Notes: a model not told the origin generated them from the letters alone. Positions 31,986 through 43,750 are shown, counted from the first letter of the stretch. The stretch: 64,000 nucleotides of DNA from Aerococcaceae bacterium zg-252 (GCA_016237705.1 CP066204.1:62001-126000); one strand, 5' to 3'. Translations and numbers: made by a program.

Positions 31986-34076
31986 ATGGCAAAACGAGAG
32001 TTTTCTCTTGAAAAAACACGTAATATCGGTATCATGGCCCACATCGATGCTGGTAAAACAACAACGACTGAACGTGTATTATACTATACTGGTCGTATTC
32101 ATAAAATCGGTGAGACTCACGAAGGTGCTTCTCAAATGGACTGGATGGAGCAAGAGCAAGAACGTGGTATCACAATCACTTCTGCTGCGACAACAGCTCA
32201 ATGGAATAACCACCGTATCAATATCATCGATACACCAGGACACGTGGACTTTACTGTTGAGGTAGAACGTTCTCTACGTGTATTAGACGGTGCCGTTGCG
32301 TTATTAGATGGTCAGTCTGGGGTTGAGCCTCAAACTGAAACTGTATGGCGTCAAGCAACTACTTATGGTGTTCCACGTATCGTATTCGTTAACAAAATGG
32401 ATAAAACTGGTGCAGACTTCTTATATTCTGTACGTACAATCCATGACCGTTTACAAGCAAATGCACACCCTGTACAATTACCAATCGGTGCAGAAGATGA
32501 TTTCACTGGTATCATCGACTTAGTTGAAATGAAAGCATTCAACTATACTAATGATTTAGGTACAGACATCGAAGAAATCGAAATTCCAGCTGACTACAAA
32601 GAATTAGCTGAAGAATGGCGTGCTAAGTTAGTTGAAGCAGCAGCTGATACTGACGAAGAATTAATGATGGCTTACCTAGAAGGTGAAGAAATTGACGTAC
32701 CTACATTGAAAGCAGCAATCCGTAAAGCAACTGTTGCAGCGGAATTTTACCCAGTATTCTGCGGTTCAGCTTTCAAAAACAAAGGTGTTCAATTAATGTT
32801 AGACGGTGTTATTGATTACTTACCAGCACCAACTGACGTACCAGCAATTAAAGGTGTTTTACCTGGAACTGAAGAAGAAGTTGAACGTCACGCTGATGAT
32901 AGTGAACCATTCTCAGCTTTAGCGTTTAAAGTTATGACTGACCCATTCGTAGGTCGTTTAACATTCTTCCGTGTGTATTCAGGAACATTACAATCTGGTT
33001 CATATGTTCAAAACTCAACTAAAGGTAAACGTGAACGTGTAGGACGTATTTTACAAATGCACGCAAACTCACGTCAAGAAATTCCAGAAGTATTCTCTGG
33101 AGATATCGCAGCAGCTGTAGGTCTTAAAGATACTACAACTGGGGATACTTTATGTGATGAGAAAAATGAAGTTATCTTAGAATCAATGGAATTCCCTGAT
33201 CCAGTTATCGAAGTTGCGATTGAGCCAAACTCAAAAGCTGACCAAGATAAAATGAGTATCGCTTTACAAAAATTAGCTGAAGAAGATCCAACATTCCGAG
33301 CTTCTACAAACCACGAAACTGGTCAAACAATTATCGCTGGTATGGGTGAGTTACACTTAGATATCATCGTTGACCGTATGAAACGTGAGTTCAAAGTTGA
33401 AGCAACTGTTGGTGCACCACAAGTTTCTTACCGTGAAACATTCCGTGGTTCAACTCAAGCTGAAGGTAAATTCGTTCGTCAATCAGGTGGTAAAGGTCAA
33501 TATGGTCACGTATGGATCGAATTCTCACCAAACGAAGAAGGTGCCGGATTTGAATTTGAAAACGCAATTGTCGGTGGTGTGGTTCCACGTGAATACATCC
33601 CTGCAGTTGAAGCTGGATTGAAAGATGCTATGGAAAACGGTGTATTAGCTGGATTCCCATTAGTTGATATCAAAGCTAAATTATTTGATGGATCTTACCA
33701 TGATGTCGATTCATCAGAAACTGCCTTTAAAGTAGCTGCGTCTATGGCATTGAAAGCTGCAGCTAAAAAAGCTAACCCATCAATCTTAGAACCAATGATG
33801 TCTGTTGAAATTACAGTTCCAGAAGAATACTTCGGAGATGTAATGGGACACGTAAACGCTCGTCGTGGACGTGTAGAAGGTTCTGAAATTCGTGGTAATG
33901 CTCAAATCATCAAATCAATGATTCCATTATCTGAAATGTTCGGATATGCAACAACATTGCGTTCAGCAACTCAAGGTCGTGGTACATTCTCTATGACATT
34001 TGATCATTATGAAGATGTTCCAAAATCAATCGCTGAAGAAATCATTGCAAAATATGGTACAAAATCAGCTGAATAA
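31986..34076 (+). CDS. fusA: Elongation factor G
   Basis: EF-G is the GTPase that drives translocation on the ribosome. The 696-residue protein has G1 [13 protein letters not shown], switch-[13 protein letters not shown]3 DTPGHVDF, G4 NKMDK, and the domain IV-V blocks [12 protein letters not shown] and [17 protein letters not shown]. It lies in the usual str order. The following tuf gene has its own promoter. Confidence 0.98.
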   Translation: MAKREFSLEKTRNIGIMAHIDAGKTTTTERVLYYTGRIHKIGETHEGASQMDWMEQEQERGITITSAATTAQWNNHRINIIDTPGHVDFTVEVERSLRVLDGAVALLDGQSGVEPQTETVWRQATTYGVPRIVFVNKMDKTGADFLYSVRTIHDRLQANAHPVQLPIGAEDDFTGIIDLVEMKAFNYTNDLGTDIEEIEIPADYKELAEEWRAKLVEAAADTDEELMMAYLEGEEIDVPTLKAAIRKATVAAEFYPVFCGSAFKNKGVQLMLDGVIDYLPAPTDVPAIKGVLPGTEEEVERHADDSEPFSALAFKVMTDPFVGRLTFFRVYSGTLQSGSYVQNSTKGKRERVGRILQMHANSRQEIPEVFSGDIAAAVGLKDTTTGDTLCDEKNEVILESMEFPDPVIEVAIEPNSKADQDKMSIALQKLAEEDPTFRASTNHETGQTIIAGMGELHLDIIVDRMKREFKVEATVGAPQVSYRETFRGSTQAEGKFVRQSGGKGQYGHVWIEFSPNEEGAGFEFENAIVGGVVPREYIPAVEAGLKDAMENGVLAGFPLVDIKAKLFDGSYHDVDSSETAFKVAASMALKAAAKKANPSILEPMMSVEITVPEEYFGDVMGHVNARRGRVEGSEIRGNAQIIKSMIPLSEMFGYATTLRSATQGRGTFSMTFDHYEDVPKSIAEEIIAKYGTKSAE

Positions 34077-34115
34077 TCTTTTAAAACAGAAAGTTTAGCA
34101 CAAATACATACACAG

Positions 34116-34160
34116 AATGGATAGTAATGATTGAAATTACTTTCCGTTCTGGTATAATAA
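34116..34160 (+). promoter_or_regulatory. tuf promoter within an inverted repeat
   Basis: TTGAAA (34133-34138), a 16-bp spacer and an extended -10 TGGTATAAT (TATAAT 34155-34160) form a strong promoter. An imperfect palindrome spans 34116-34152: agaa/ttct, gga/tcc and agtaat/attact arms pair around a 7-nt centre. The -35 box is in that centre. The palindrome could be an operator or an RNA hairpin in fusA readthrough transcripts. Confidence 0.75.
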
Positions 34161-34220
34161 CTTATGATAGATTAACTAATCTATAAATATAGATTTCATT
34201 CTTAGGAGGAATTTAACAAA

Positions 34221-35408
34221 ATGGCAAAAGAAAAATTTGACCGCTCAAAACCACACGTAAACGTTGGTACTTTAGGACACGTTGACCACGGTAAAACTAC
34301 TTTATCTGCAGCAATCGCTACAGTATTAGCTAAAAAAGGTTTAGGACAAGCTCGTGCTTATGACCAAATCGATAACGCTCCAGAAGAAAAAGAACGTGGA
34401 ATCACAATCAACACTTCTCATATCGAGTATGAAACAGAAGCTCGTCACTATGCACACGTTGACTGCCCAGGACATGCTGACTACGTTAAAAACATGATCA
34501 CTGGTGCTGCTCAAATGGACGGTGCGATCTTAGTAGTATCTGCTGCTGATGGTCCAATGCCTCAAACTCGTGAGCACATCTTATTATCACGCCAAGTAGG
34601 TGTACCTTACATGGTAGTATTCTTAAACAAAGTTGATATGGTTGACGACGAAGAATTATTAGAATTAGTTGAAATGGAAGTTCGTGATTTATTATCTGAA
34701 TATGACTTCCCTGGAGATGAACTTCCAGTAATCGCTGGTTCAGCTTTACGTGCTTTAGAAGGTGACGCTGATTACGAAGCTAAAGTATTAGAATTAATGG
34801 ACGCTGTTGATTCTTACATTCCAGAACCAGAACGTGACACTGAAAAACCATTCATGATGCCAGTTGAGGACGTATTCTCAATCACTGGTCGTGGTACAGT
34901 TGCTACTGGACGTGTTGAACGTGGACAAGTTAAAGTTGGTGACGAAGTTGAAATCGTTGGTATTGCTGAAGAAACAAGCAAAACAACTGTAACTGGTGTT
35001 GAAATGTTCCGTAAATTATTAGATTACGCTGAAGCTGGAGATAACATTGGTGCATTATTACGTGGTGTTACACGTGACGATATCCAACGTGGTCAAGTAT
35101 TAGCTAAACCAGGAACAATCACTCCTCACACTAAATTCGAAGCTGAGGTTTACGTATTATCTAAAGAAGAAGGTGGACGTCACACTCCATTCTTCGCTAA
35201 CTACCGTCCTCAATTCTACTTCCGTACAACAGACGTTACAGGTGTTGTAGAATTACCAGCTGGTACAGAAATGGTAATGCCTGGTGATAACGTATCTATG
35301 ACAGTAGAATTAATTCACCCAATCGCTATCGAAGACGGAACTCGTTTCTCAATTCGTGAAGGTGGACGTACTGTAGGTGCAGGTACTGTATCTAAAGTTA
35401 TCGCTTAA
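34221..35408 (+). CDS. tuf: Elongation factor Tu
   Basis: EF-Tu delivers aminoacyl-tRNA to the ribosome as a GTP complex. The 395-residue protein has G1 [24 protein letters not shown]3 [13 protein letters not shown]4 NKVDM and the C-terminal [14 protein letters not shown], all canonical. SD taggagga lies 8 bp upstream. Codon choice is strongly biased, as expected for a very highly expressed gene. Confidence 0.99.
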   Translation: MAKEKFDRSKPHVNVGTLGHVDHGKTTLSAAIATVLAKKGLGQARAYDQIDNAPEEKERGITINTSHIEYETEARHYAHVDCPGHADYVKNMITGAAQMDGAILVVSAADGPMPQTREHILLSRQVGVPYMVVFLNKVDMVDDEELLELVEMEVRDLLSEYDFPGDELPVIAGSALRALEGDADYEAKVLELMDAVDSYIPEPERDTEKPFMMPVEDVFSITGRGTVATGRVERGQVKVGDEVEIVGIAEETSKTTVTGVEMFRKLLDYAEAGDNIGALLRGVTRDDIQRGQVLAKPGTITPHTKFEAEVYVLSKEEGGRHTPFFANYRPQFYFRTTDVTGVVELPAGTEMVMPGDNVSMTVELIHPIAIEDGTRFSIREGGRTVGAGTVSKVIA

Positions 35409-35426
35409 TTCATAGATTAAGACAAA

Positions 35427-35456
35427 AGTCAGTAAACAATGTTTACTGGCTTTTTT
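35427..35456 (+). terminator. Terminator of tuf
   Basis: An 11-bp stem (agtcagtaaac 35427-35437, gtttactggct 35441-35451, one G-U pair) with a 3-nt loop runs into TTTTTT. Confidence 0.92.
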
Positions 35457-35535
35457 GTGTATTTTTTGCTATAATTATGAAAAATTTTAGTTATTAGATT
35501 GGATGATGAAAGCAATTGTTGTCTGTCTGAATTAA

Positions 35536-35591
35536 AGAATATAGGATGAGCGAAAGTGATTTGTAGCATCCTAAGCGAGCCAGAATAGGAG
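35536..35591 (+). repeat. Dispersed hairpin element, single copy
   Basis: The segment gaatataggatgagcgaaag, a hairpin aggatg/catcct (35543-35548, 35567-35572) and the tail gcgagccagaataggag reproduce the conserved ends of the element before uraA. The tail supplies the SD of the downstream channel gene, 8 bp before ATG 35600. The stem sequence differs completely from the other copies. Confidence 0.6.
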
Positions 35592-35599
35592 ATTGAGTG

Positions 35600-36850
35600 A
35601 TGAATATTCAAGAATTTTTTGATAAAGTAATGTCTGCATTACCTGGATTACTTGGTGCAGTGCTCTTGTTGGTATTGGCATTATTAATCGCCCTGATATT
35701 AAAGAAATTAGCAATTAAAGGGTTAGAACGGATTGATTTTGACGGAAAACTTCAGCGTTGGGGCATGTCTAAGAACATCGAAGAATCGAACACCTTTATT
35801 GAAACGATTGGTTCGATTATTTACTTTGCGACTATCTTATTATTTACTCCTTTTATTTTAAAAGGAATGAATATGTCCGGTGTGGTTGACCCGATTTTAG
35901 AAATGTTAATTCGCTTTTTTAATTTCATTCCGAATTTGGTAGCGTCAGGATTGATTTTATTTACCGGTTCGTACTTATGTAAGTTTATAAAATCTTTGAT
36001 GCAAAATTTATTTGAAGGAATCAATGTAGACCGGTGGTATCGTAAGTTGATTGGACGTGTGCAAGAAGACGGCGAAGTGCCAGAAACACGATTAGCAGAA
36101 GTTTTATCTTCTATTATATATGTACTTATTTTCATTCCGATTTTAACAGCTGCTTTAAAATTGTTAGGTATTCGTAGTATTTCTGAGCCGATTGTATTGG
36201 TCTTGAATAATATACTCAATGCTATTCCGAATATTTTAGCAGCAGTCGCTCTAGTAGTCATCGGGAATTTTATTGCGCAATTAGTAGGAGATTTAGTTGA
36301 GAGTATGCTACGAACATCGGGGATTGATAAGTACTCTCAATATTTGAATTTCAAAGGTGAAACGACAATTTTAATTTCAAATGTTTCAGCTCAAATATTA
36401 AAGGCAGTCTTATTCATGTTTTTCTTAATTGAAGGATTATCGGTATTAGAATTAGATGTAATTAATTCGATTGGTAATTCGATTATTGATTACTTACCGT
36501 CTATTATTAGTTCCTTAATTATTTTAGCGACAGGGATTATCGGTGGAAATATATTGGCAACATTTTTAGCGAAAGTATCAGGAAGTAAATTGTTTGGTGA
36601 AATGATTCGATATGGTATTATCATTTTTGCTGTATTTATGACACTTGAACAATTGCAATTCGCAAAATCAATTGTTAATAATAGTTTTACAATTATCTTA
36701 GGAGCATTTGCAGTGGCATTTGCATTAGCTTTTGGTTTAGGCGGCAGAGAGTTTGCAGCGAAGCAATTAGAAAGAGCCAATGAAGCGTTTAAGCAAGAGT
36801 CAGAAGAGCAGCAACAATTAGTAGAACAAAAAAATAATAGTGAAAAATAA
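35600..36850 (+). CDS. CmpX-like mechanosensitive channel family protein
   Basis: The 416-residue membrane protein has several TM-helix repeats of the type found in CmpX-like proteins (ALPGLLGAVLLLVLALLIAL, FIPNLVASGLILFTGSYL, AIPNILAAVALVVIGNFIAQL, YLPSIISSLIILATGIIGG). It ends with an MscS-TM3-like helix AFAVAFALAFGLGGREFAAK and a charged coiled tail. Such proteins are grouped with small-conductance mechanosensitive channels, but channel function is not certain. It stands alone, with its SD provided by the dispersed hairpin element. Confidence 0.78.
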   Translation: MNIQEFFDKVMSALPGLLGAVLLLVLALLIALILKKLAIKGLERIDFDGKLQRWGMSKNIEESNTFIETIGSIIYFATILLFTPFILKGMNMSGVVDPILEMLIRFFNFIPNLVASGLILFTGSYLCKFIKSLMQNLFEGINVDRWYRKLIGRVQEDGEVPETRLAEVLSSIIYVLIFIPILTAALKLLGIRSISEPIVLVLNNILNAIPNILAAVALVVIGNFIAQLVGDLVESMLRTSGIDKYSQYLNFKGETTILISNVSAQILKAVLFMFFLIEGLSVLELDVINSIGNSIIDYLPSIISSLIILATGIIGGNILATFLAKVSGSKLFGEMIRYGIIIFAVFMTLEQLQFAKSIVNNSFTIILGAFAVAFALAFGLGGREFAAKQLERANEAFKQESEEQQQLVEQKNNSEK

Positions 36851-36856
36851 GTTTAA

Positions 36857-36896
36857 AGCAGAGAAATATTGTTGAAAATGACGGTGTTTCTCTGCT
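36857..36896 (+). terminator. Stem-loop after the channel gene
   Basis: A 10-bp stem (agcagagaaa 36857-36866, tttctctgct 36887-36896) with a 20-nt loop follows the stop by a few bases. The T-tract is poor, so it may be a weak terminator. Confidence 0.6.
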
Positions 36897-36950
36897 TAAG
36901 AATTTATTTGAAAATGAAAACGAAAACACGAAAAAACTTTTAAAAATGGC

Positions 36951-37160
36951 TTGATATTACGGTTTTGTTCCCTTATAATAATGATTGTGTCTGCTTGAGG
37001 GTATTTGTGTGCCCAAAAATTGACAGACCCCCTTGTAAATGCAAGGCGACAGCTAAGAAGCGAGAGGTTGTGACACACTAGGGTGAGTTGCCACAGCGTA
37101 GTGTATTAGAAATTCTTGTGGAGCAAGTCATATTTTAAATTTGACGAAGGAGGAAATAAA
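36951..37160 (+). promoter_or_regulatory. S10 operon promoter and 180-nt leader
   Basis: TTGATA (36951-36956), a 17-bp spacer and TATAAT (36974-36979) form a strong promoter for the whole S10-spc-alpha cluster. The leader of about 170 nt is GC-richer than its surroundings and folds locally (gggtatttgtgtgccc near 36998-37013; cacacta..tagtgt arms near 37072-37106). A long structured leader at this site suits feedback by a ribosomal protein. The regulator cannot be named from sequence. Confidence 0.75.
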
Positions 37161-37469
37161 ATGGCAAAACAAAAAATCCGTATTCGTTTGAAAGCATATG
37201 AGCATAGAGCTTTAGATGTTTCTGCGAACAAGATTGTAGAATCAGCACAGAGAACAGGAGCGAAGACAGCTGGACCAATTCCGTTACCAACAGAACGTTC
37301 ATTATATACTGTCATTCGTGCGACACATAAATATAAAGATTCTCGTGAGCAATTCGAAATGCGTACACACAAACGTTTAATCGACATCATTGAACCAACT
37401 GCTAAAACAGTAGATGCTTTAATGAAATTAGATTTACCGAGTGGTGTGGATGTAGAAATTAAATTATAA
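37161..37469 (+). CDS. rpsJ: 30S ribosomal protein S10
   Basis: S10 is a 30S head protein and, as NusE, a partner of NusB in antitermination. The 102-residue protein starts [19 protein letters not shown] and contains [19 protein letters not shown] and [13 protein letters not shown] 37161 follows SD aaggagg (37147-37153) by 7 bp, so a longer frame from 37116 is rejected. It is first gene of the S10 operon. Confidence 0.98.
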   Translation: MAKQKIRIRLKAYEHRALDVSANKIVESAQRTGAKTAGPIPLPTERSLYTVIRATHKYKDSREQFEMRTHKRLIDIIEPTAKTVDALMKLDLPSGVDVEIKL

Positions 37470-37493
37470 TAAATAAAAAATGGAGGTGTACTC

Positions 37494-38129
37494 ATGACCA
37501 AAGGAATCTTAGGAACAAAAGTAGGGATGACACAATTTTTCACTGAAAATGGTGAGTTAATTCCAGTTACTGTAATCGAAGCTGCTCCAAACGTTGTTTT
37601 ACAAGTTAAAACAGTTGAAACAGACGGTTACGAAGCTGTGCAATTAGGTTTCCAAGACATGCGTGAAGTATTGTCAAACAAACCTGCTAAAGGTCATGTA
37701 GCAAAAGCAAATGCTACTCCTAAGCGCTTCATTCGCGAGTTTCGTGATGTAGAGCTTGGAGAATATCAAGTAGGACAAGAAATCACAGTTGAAACATTCG
37801 CGGTGGGTGACATCGTCGATGTAACAGGAACATCAAAAGGTAAAGGATTCCAAGGTGCAATTAAGCGTCACGGACAAAGCCGTGGACCTATGGCACACGG
37901 TTCTCGTTACCACCGTCGTCCTGGTTCAATGGGTATGGCATCAGATGCTTCTAAAGTATTTAAAGGTAAAAACTTACCTGGACAAACTGGTGGCGACCGT
38001 GTAACAATCCAAAACTTAGAGGTTGTTGCAGTTGATGTAGAAAACAATGTAATTTTAATTAAAGGTAATGTTCCAGGAGCTAAAAAATCTTTAGTTGAAG
38101 TTAAACAAGCAATTAAAACAGTTAAATAA
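37494..38129 (+). CDS. rplC: 50S ribosomal protein L3
   Basis: L3 is an early 50S assembly protein whose extension reaches the peptidyl-transferase centre. The 211-residue protein starts [14 protein letters not shown] and has [15 protein letters not shown] and the conserved glycine-rich [19 protein letters not shown]. It is normal in length, with SD tggaggtg, and lies 24 bp after rpsJ. Confidence 0.98.
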   Translation: MTKGILGTKVGMTQFFTENGELIPVTVIEAAPNVVLQVKTVETDGYEAVQLGFQDMREVLSNKPAKGHVAKANATPKRFIREFRDVELGEYQVGQEITVETFAVGDIVDVTGTSKGKGFQGAIKRHGQSRGPMAHGSRYHRRPGSMGMASDASKVFKGKNLPGQTGGDRVTIQNLEVVAVDVENNVILIKGNVPGAKKSLVEVKQAIKTVK

Positions 38130-38156
38130 TTAGATTAAGGAAGGAGGAACGAGAAA

Positions 38157-38780
38157 ATGCCAAAAGTTACGTTATTTAAACAAGACGGTTCTACAGTTGG
38201 AGAAATCGAATTAAACGAAGCAGTATTTGGAATTGAGCCTAATGAAGCAGTAATGTTCGATGCAGTAATTATGCAACGTGCGTCATTACGTCAAGGTACT
38301 CACGCTGTGAAAAACAGAAGTGCAGTACGTGGTGGTGGACGCAAACCATGGAGACAAAAAGGAACTGGACGTGCACGTCAAGGTTCAACACGCTCACCAC
38401 AATGGGTTGGTGGTGGAACTGTATTTGGTCCAACACCTCGTTCATATAGCTACAAATTACCGAAAAAAGTTCGTCGTTTAGCATTACAATCAGTGCTTTC
38501 ACAAAAAGTTTTAGAAGGTAAATTAGTAGTTGTCGATTCATTATCATTCGACGCACCAAAAACTAAAGAGTTTAAACAATTCTTAAACAACATCAAAGTT
38601 GACGCTAAAACATTATTAGTATTAGAAGGCGACAACGCAAATACTTATTACTCAGCTCGTAACATCGACAACGTAAAAGTTATCGACGATAACAACGTTA
38701 ACGTGTTAGATGTAATGAATTATGATACATTAATCATTACAAAAGCTGCACTTACTACAGTAGAGGAGGCTTTAGCATAA
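38157..38780 (+). CDS. rplD: 50S ribosomal protein L4
   Basis: L4 lines the exit tunnel and in some bacteria represses its own operon. The 207-residue protein has the tunnel loop region [20 protein letters not shown] and [18 protein letters not shown]. The region usually altered in macrolide-resistant strains looks standard. Its stop overlaps the rplW start by one base. Confidence 0.98.
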   Translation: MPKVTLFKQDGSTVGEIELNEAVFGIEPNEAVMFDAVIMQRASLRQGTHAVKNRSAVRGGGRKPWRQKGTGRARQGSTRSPQWVGGGTVFGPTPRSYSYKLPKKVRRLALQSVLSQKVLEGKLVVVDSLSFDAPKTKEFKQFLNNIKVDAKTLLVLEGDNANTYYSARNIDNVKVIDDNNVNVLDVMNYDTLIITKAALTTVEEALA

Positions 38781-39076
38781 TGCAATTATCAGAAGTAGTA
38801 TTACGTCCGATTATTACTGAACAAACAGTTCGTTTAATGGATGAAAATAAATATACTTTCGAAGTTGACCGTCGTGCGAATAAAACTCACGTGAAACAAG
38901 CGGTAGAAGCAATGTTCGAAGGTGTTAAAGTTGCTAAAGTAAACACAATTAATGTTGACGGTAAAGCTAAACGTATGGGTCGTTACCAAGGTTTCACTCG
39001 TAAATACAAAAAAGCAATCGTAACATTAAAACCAGAATCAAAAACAATCGAATTGTTTGGCCAAGAAGCTGAATAA
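38780..39076 (+). CDS. rplW: 50S ribosomal protein L23
   Basis: L23 lies at the tunnel exit and docks trigger factor and SRP. The 98-residue protein has [20 protein letters not shown] and the C-terminal extended loop [20 protein letters not shown]. It uses SD gaggagg inside the rplD end. Confidence 0.98.
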   Translation: MQLSEVVLRPIITEQTVRLMDENKYTFEVDRRANKTHVKQAVEAMFEGVKVAKVNTINVDGKAKRMGRYQGFTRKYKKAIVTLKPESKTIELFGQEAE

Positions 39077-39115
39077 TTTAATTCAAGAAATATGAAGAAA
39101 TAGGAGGGAATTTAA

Positions 39116-39946
39116 GTGGCTATTAAACATTACAAACCGACCTCTAACGGCCGTCGTAATATGACAGGCTATGATTTCTCAGAAATTACAGCTTCTAAGC
39201 CAGAGAAATCTCTATTATCAAGCCAAAAACAAAAAGCAGGTCGTAATAACCAAGGTAAAATCACAGTTCGTCACCAAGGTGGTGGAAATAAACGTGCTTA
39301 CCGTGTGATCGACTTCAAACGTAATAAAGATGGTGTTATCGGAACAATCGCTACAATCGAGTACGATCCAAACCGTTCAGCAAACATCGCTTTAGTACAT
39401 TATGAAGACGGTATTAAAACATACATTATCGCACCTAAAGGCTTGAAAGTAGGTCAAAAAATTGAGTCAGGTGCTGATGCAGATATTCAAATCGGAAATG
39501 CATTGCCATTAGCAAACATTCCAGTAGGTTCTGTTATCCACAATATCGAATTAAAACCTGGTAAAGGTGCTCAGTTAATTCGTTCAGCAGGAACAAGTGC
39601 TCAAGTATTAGGTCACGAAGGTAAATACACTTTAGTTCGTTTGAACTCAGGTGAAGTGCGTATGATTTTATCAACTTGTCGTGCAACAATCGGTACTGTT
39701 GGTAATGAACAACACGAATTAATTAACATTGGTAAAGCAGGTCGTTCTCGTTGGATGTCTAAACGTCCTGAAGTACGTGGATCTGTAATGAACCCGAATG
39801 ATCACCCACACGGTGGTGGTGAAGGTCGTGCACCTATCGGTCGTAAATCTCCAATGTCACCATGGGGTAAACCAACACTTGGTAGAAAAACTCGTAATAC
39901 TAAGAAAAAATCTAGCAAGTTAATCATCCGTGGACGTAAAAAATAG
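39116..39946 (+). CDS. rplB: 50S ribosomal protein L2
   Basis: L2 is a core 50S protein at the subunit interface. The 276-residue protein starts with GTG and has [33 protein letters not shown] and the conserved C-terminal [20 protein letters not shown], which carries the functionally important His. SD taggaggga precedes the start. Confidence 0.98.
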   Translation: MAIKHYKPTSNGRRNMTGYDFSEITASKPEKSLLSSQKQKAGRNNQGKITVRHQGGGNKRAYRVIDFKRNKDGVIGTIATIEYDPNRSANIALVHYEDGIKTYIIAPKGLKVGQKIESGADADIQIGNALPLANIPVGSVIHNIELKPGKGAQLIRSAGTSAQVLGHEGKYTLVRLNSGEVRMILSTCRATIGTVGNEQHELINIGKAGRSRWMSKRPEVRGSVMNPNDHPHGGGEGRAPIGRKSPMSPWGKPTLGRKTRNTKKKSSKLIIRGRKK

Positions 39947-39986
39947 AAACTAGATAATATCGAAAAAACCGAAGGGAGGCTACACT

Positions 39987-40268
39987 GTGAGTCGTAGTTT
40001 GAAAAAAGGGCCTTTCGTTGATGCTCATTTAATGAAAAAAGTTGAAGAGCAAAATGAAAGCAGCAAAAAACAAGTAATCAAGACATGGTCACGTCGTTCA
40101 ACAATCTTCCCTAATTTTATTGGGTTAACAATTGCTGTATATGATGGACGCAAACATGTACCAGTGTATGTTCAAGAAGATATGGTTGGACATAAATTAG
40201 GTGAATTTGTCCCAACTCGTACATATAAAGGACATGCTGCTGACGATAAAAAGACTAAGAAACGCTAA
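39987..40268 (+). CDS. rpsS: 30S ribosomal protein S19
   Basis: S19 binds in the 30S head near the A site with S13. The 93-residue protein starts with [22 protein letters not shown], and contains [20 protein letters not shown] and [15 protein letters not shown] gaagggagg lies upstream. Confidence 0.98.
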   Translation: MSRSLKKGPFVDAHLMKKVEEQNESSKKQVIKTWSRRSTIFPNFIGLTIAVYDGRKHVPVYVQEDMVGHKLGEFVPTRTYKGHAADDKKTKKR

Positions 40269-40286
40269 TTGAAGGAGGAATAAAAG

Positions 40287-40643
40287 ATGTCAGAACAAAT
40301 TACATCTGCAAAAGCAATCGCTAAAACAGTTCGTATTGCCCCTCGTAAGGTTCGTTTAGTAGTCGATCTTATTAGAGGTAAGCAAATTGGTGAAGCAATG
40401 GCGATTTTAAAATTCACGCCAAGAGCTGCATCTCCAATTGTAGAAAAAGTATTAAAATCAGCTATTGCAAATGCTGAACATAACTATGATTTAGATTTAG
40501 AAAACTTATACGTAAGTGAAGCGTACGTTAATGAAGGACCAACACTTAAACGTTTCCGTCCACGTGCGAAAGGATCAGCTTCGCCAATCAACAAACGTAC
40601 AAGCCACATTACAGTTGTGGTATCAGAAAAAGAGGAGGCTTAA
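40287..40643 (+). CDS. rplV: 50S ribosomal protein L22
   Basis: L22 extends a beta-hairpin into the nascent-chain tunnel. The 118-residue protein has [20 protein letters not shown] and the tunnel hairpin ending [20 protein letters not shown], with no insertion or deletion typical of macrolide resistance. It is 3 bp before rpsC. Confidence 0.98.
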   Translation: MSEQITSAKAIAKTVRIAPRKVRLVVDLIRGKQIGEAMAILKFTPRAASPIVEKVLKSAIANAEHNYDLDLENLYVSEAYVNEGPTLKRFRPRAKGSASPINKRTSHITVVVSEKEEA

Positions 40644-40646
40644 TCA

Positions 40647-41303
40647 ATGGGTCAAAAAGTACATCCAATTGGTATGCGTGTAGGCATCATCCGTGATTGG
40701 GATGCTAAATGGTATGCTGATAAACAGTATGCTGAATTTTTACACGAAGATTTACGCATCCGTAAATTCTTATACAAAAAATTAGCAGATGCCTCTGTAT
40801 CAACAATTCAAATCGAACGTGCATCTAACCGTGTTGTTGTGACTATCCACACTGCTAAACCAGGTATGGTTATCGGTAAAGGTGGCGCTGAAGTTGATGC
40901 AATTCGCGCTGAATTAAATAAATTAACAGACAAAAAAGTACACATTAACATTGTGGAAATTAAAAAACCTGAATTAGACGCAAAATTAGTTGCTGAAGAC
41001 ATTGCGCGTCAATTAGAAAACCGTGTAGCATTCCGTCGTGCTCAAAAACAAGCGATTCAACGTACAATGAAAGCTGGCGCTCAAGGAATTAAAACAATGG
41101 TTTCTGGTCGTTTAAATGGTGCAGATATGGCTCGTACTGAAAGCTATTCTGAAGGAACTGTTCCTTTACATACATTACGTTCAGACATTGACTACGCTTG
41201 GGAAGAAGCAGATACTACATACGGTAAATTAGGAATTAAAGTATGGATTTGTCGTGGTGAAATCTTACCACAACGCAACAACTCTGAGAAAGGAGGGAAC
41301 TAA
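40647..41303 (+). CDS. rpsC: 30S ribosomal protein S3
   Basis: S3 forms the mRNA entry tunnel and helicase site with S4 and S5. The 218-residue protein has [20 protein letters not shown], the KH motif [13 protein letters not shown] and the C-terminal [19 protein letters not shown]. It lies between rplV and rplP, as in all S10 operons. Confidence 0.98.
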   Translation: MGQKVHPIGMRVGIIRDWDAKWYADKQYAEFLHEDLRIRKFLYKKLADASVSTIQIERASNRVVVTIHTAKPGMVIGKGGAEVDAIRAELNKLTDKKVHINIVEIKKPELDAKLVAEDIARQLENRVAFRRAQKQAIQRTMKAGAQGIKTMVSGRLNGADMARTESYSEGTVPLHTLRSDIDYAWEEADTTYGKLGIKVWICRGEILPQRNNSEKGGN

Positions 41304-41306
41304 TCA

Positions 41307-41741
41307 ATGTTAGTACCAAAACGTGTAAAACACCGTCGTGAATTCCGTGGTAAAATGCGTGGAGAAGCAAAAGGTGGTAAACAAATCGATTTCGGGACTT
41401 ATGGTTTACGTGCAACTGAATCTCACTGGATTACAAACCGTCAAATCGAAGCAGCCCGTATTGCAATGACTCGTTACATGAAACGTGGTGGGAAAGTATG
41501 GATTAAAATCTTCCCTCACAAATCTTATACTGCAAAAGCTATCGGGGTTCGTATGGGTTCTGGTAAAGGGGCACCTGAAGGTTGGGTTGCACCAGTTAAA
41601 CGCGGTAAAATTATGTTTGAAGTAGCTGGTGTTTCTGAAGAGATTGCACGTGAAGCATTACGTTTAGCGTCTCACAAATTGCCAGTGAAAACTAAATTCG
41701 TAAAACGTGAAGAATATGGTGGTGAATCGAATGCAAATTAA
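41307..41741 (+). CDS. rplP: 50S ribosomal protein L16
   Basis: L16 supports the A site and organises the peptidyl-transferase region. The 144-residue protein has [20 protein letters not shown], the Arg-rich loop with [20 protein letters not shown], and [20 protein letters not shown]. Its last codons overlap the rpmC start. Confidence 0.98.
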   Translation: MLVPKRVKHRREFRGKMRGEAKGGKQIDFGTYGLRATESHWITNRQIEAARIAMTRYMKRGGKVWIKIFPHKSYTAKAIGVRMGSGKGAPEGWVAPVKRGKIMFEVAGVSEEIAREALRLASHKLPVKTKFVKREEYGGESNAN

Positions 41742-41925
41742 AGATATTAGAGAATTATCCACTGCTGAAATGGTAGCGAAAGAGCAAGAATTTAAGAAAG
41801 AATTATTTAATCTTCGATTCCAATTAGCAACTGGACAATTAGAAAACACTGCCCGTTTACGTCAAGTACGTAAAACAATTGCTCGTATCAAAACAGTCTT
41901 GCGTGAGCAAGAGTTGTCTAAGTAA
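41731..41925 (+). CDS. rpmC: 50S ribosomal protein L29
   Basis: L29 lies next to L23 at the tunnel exit. The 64-residue protein starts [20 protein letters not shown] and contains [23 protein letters not shown] 41731 is chosen because the L29 alignment begins there and ggtggtga lies upstream. It overlaps rplP by 11 bp, implying coupling. Confidence 0.96.
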   Translation: MQIKDIRELSTAEMVAKEQEFKKELFNLRFQLATGQLENTARLRQVRKTIARIKTVLREQELSK

Positions 41926-41952
41926 CCACAGGCAAAAGGAGGCACATAAAGT

Positions 41953-42219
41953 ATGACTGAAACACGCAATCAACGTAAAGTATACCAAGGTCGTGTTGTA
42001 TCTGACAAAATGGATAAAACTATCACAGTTCAAGTAGATACTCGTAAAACACATCCTAAATACGGTAAACGCGTTAAATACTCTAAAAAATACAAAGCAC
42101 ATGATGAATTGAACAGTGCAAAAGAAGGCGACATCGTACGTATCATGGAAACTCGTCCATTATCTGCTACGAAACGCTTCCGCTTATTAGAGATTGTTGA
42201 AGAAGCAGTAATCATCTAA
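41953..42219 (+). CDS. rpsQ: 30S ribosomal protein S17
   Basis: S17 is an early-binding 30S protein. The 88-residue OB-fold protein has [40 protein letters not shown] and [15 protein letters not shown] aaaggagg precedes it. The order rpmC-rpsQ-rplN is standard. Confidence 0.98.
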   Translation: MTETRNQRKVYQGRVVSDKMDKTITVQVDTRKTHPKYGKRVKYSKKYKAHDELNSAKEGDIVRIMETRPLSATKRFRLLEIVEEAVII

Positions 42220-42230
42220 TAAACAGTTAA

Positions 42231-42620
<390 letters not shown>

Positions 42621-42645
42621 AACTAAACGAAGGAGGAAACCAAAC

Positions 42646-42948
42646 ATGCGTATCAAAAAAGGCGACAAAGTACAATTAATTGCAGGTAAAGATAAAGGTA
42701 AACAAGGTACAGTAATCCAAACTTTACCAAAGCAAAATCGAGTTGTAGTTGAAGGCTTAAATATTGCTAAAAAACATGTAAAACCATCACAAACTGGTAC
42801 AGGTGGAATTGAAGAATTCCCAGCACCAATTCACGTATCAAATGTTATGCTAGTAGATTCAAAAGGTGAAGCTACTCGTGTAGGATACCGCTTCGAAGAT
42901 GGTAAAAAAGTTCGTTATTCTAAAAAATCAAACGAAACAATTAACTAA
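42646..42948 (+). CDS. rplX: 50S ribosomal protein L24
   Basis: L24 initiates 50S assembly and lies at the tunnel exit. The 100-residue KOW-domain protein has [31 protein letters not shown] and a lysine-rich end. SD gaaggagg precedes it by 9 bp. Confidence 0.97.
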   Translation: MRIKKGDKVQLIAGKDKGKQGTVIQTLPKQNRVVVEGLNIAKKHVKPSQTGTGGIEEFPAPIHVSNVMLVDSKGEATRVGYRFEDGKKVRYSKKSNETIN

Positions 42949-42972
42949 TCTAAGAAGGGAGGATAACAAACA

Positions 42973-43515
42973 ATGGTAAATCGTTTAAAAGCAAAATTTA
43001 CTGAGGAAGTAACACCAAAGTTAGTTGAACAATTTGGATACACTTCAGTTATGCAAGTTCCAAAAGTAGAAAAAATCGTTGTTAACATGGGTGTTGGTGA
43101 TGCTGTTTCTAATGCTAAAAACTTAGAAAAAGCAGTTGATGAATTAACTCTGTTAACAGGTCAAAAACCACTTATTACTAAAGCGAAAAAATCAATTGCT
43201 GGTTTCCGTTTACGTGAAGGTATGCCAATTGGTGCTAAAGTAACATTACGTGGTGAAAGAATGTATGACTTCTTAGATAAGTTAATTACTGTTTCATTAC
43301 CGCGTGTACGTGACTTCCAAGGTGTATCAAACAAAGCGTTTGATGGTCGTGGAAACTACACATTAGGTGTTAAAGAGCAATTAATTTTCCCAGAAGTTAA
43401 CTATGATCGTGTAGATAAAGTGCGTGGTATGGATATTGTTATCGTAACAACTGCACGTACCGATGAAGAAAGTCATGCTTTATTAAAAGAATTAGGCATG
43501 CCATTCAAGAAATAA
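42973..43515 (+). CDS. rplE: 50S ribosomal protein L5
   Basis: L5 binds 5S rRNA in the central protuberance and contacts P-site tRNA. The 180-residue protein has [36 protein letters not shown] and [20 protein letters not shown]. The order rplN-rplX-rplE-rpsN is standard. Confidence 0.98.
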   Translation: MVNRLKAKFTEEVTPKLVEQFGYTSVMQVPKVEKIVVNMGVGDAVSNAKNLEKAVDELTLLTGQKPLITKAKKSIAGFRLREGMPIGAKVTLRGERMYDFLDKLITVSLPRVRDFQGVSNKAFDGRGNYTLGVKEQLIFPEVNYDRVDKVRGMDIVIVTTARTDEESHALLKELGMPFKK

Positions 43516-43534
43516 GATAAGGAGGCGAATTTAA

Positions 43535-43720
43535 TTGGCTAAAACATCAATGGTTCAAAAGAACAAACGTCAACCTAAGTTTAAAGTGCAAGAGTATACA
43601 CGTTGCGAACGTTGTGGACGTCCACACTCAGTTTATCGTAAATTCAAACTTTGCCGTATTTGCTTCCGTGAACTTGCTTATAAAGGTCAAATTCCAGGCG
43701 TTAAAAAAGCTAGTTGGTAA
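43535..43720 (+). CDS. rpsN: 30S ribosomal protein S14, zinc type
   Basis: The 61-residue S14 is the short, zinc-binding (C+) form. Two CxxC pairs are visible in CERCGRP and CRICFREL, and the protein ends with [11 protein letters not shown]. It starts with TTG at 43535 after SD aaggaggcg. Many Firmicutes also carry a zinc-free S14 for zinc limitation; none is in this window. Confidence 0.98.
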   Translation: MAKTSMVQKNKRQPKFKVQEYTRCERCGRPHSVYRKFKLCRICFRELAYKGQIPGVKKASW

Positions 43721-43750
43721 TTTAAAAGTAAAAGAGGAGGTAAACATCAT

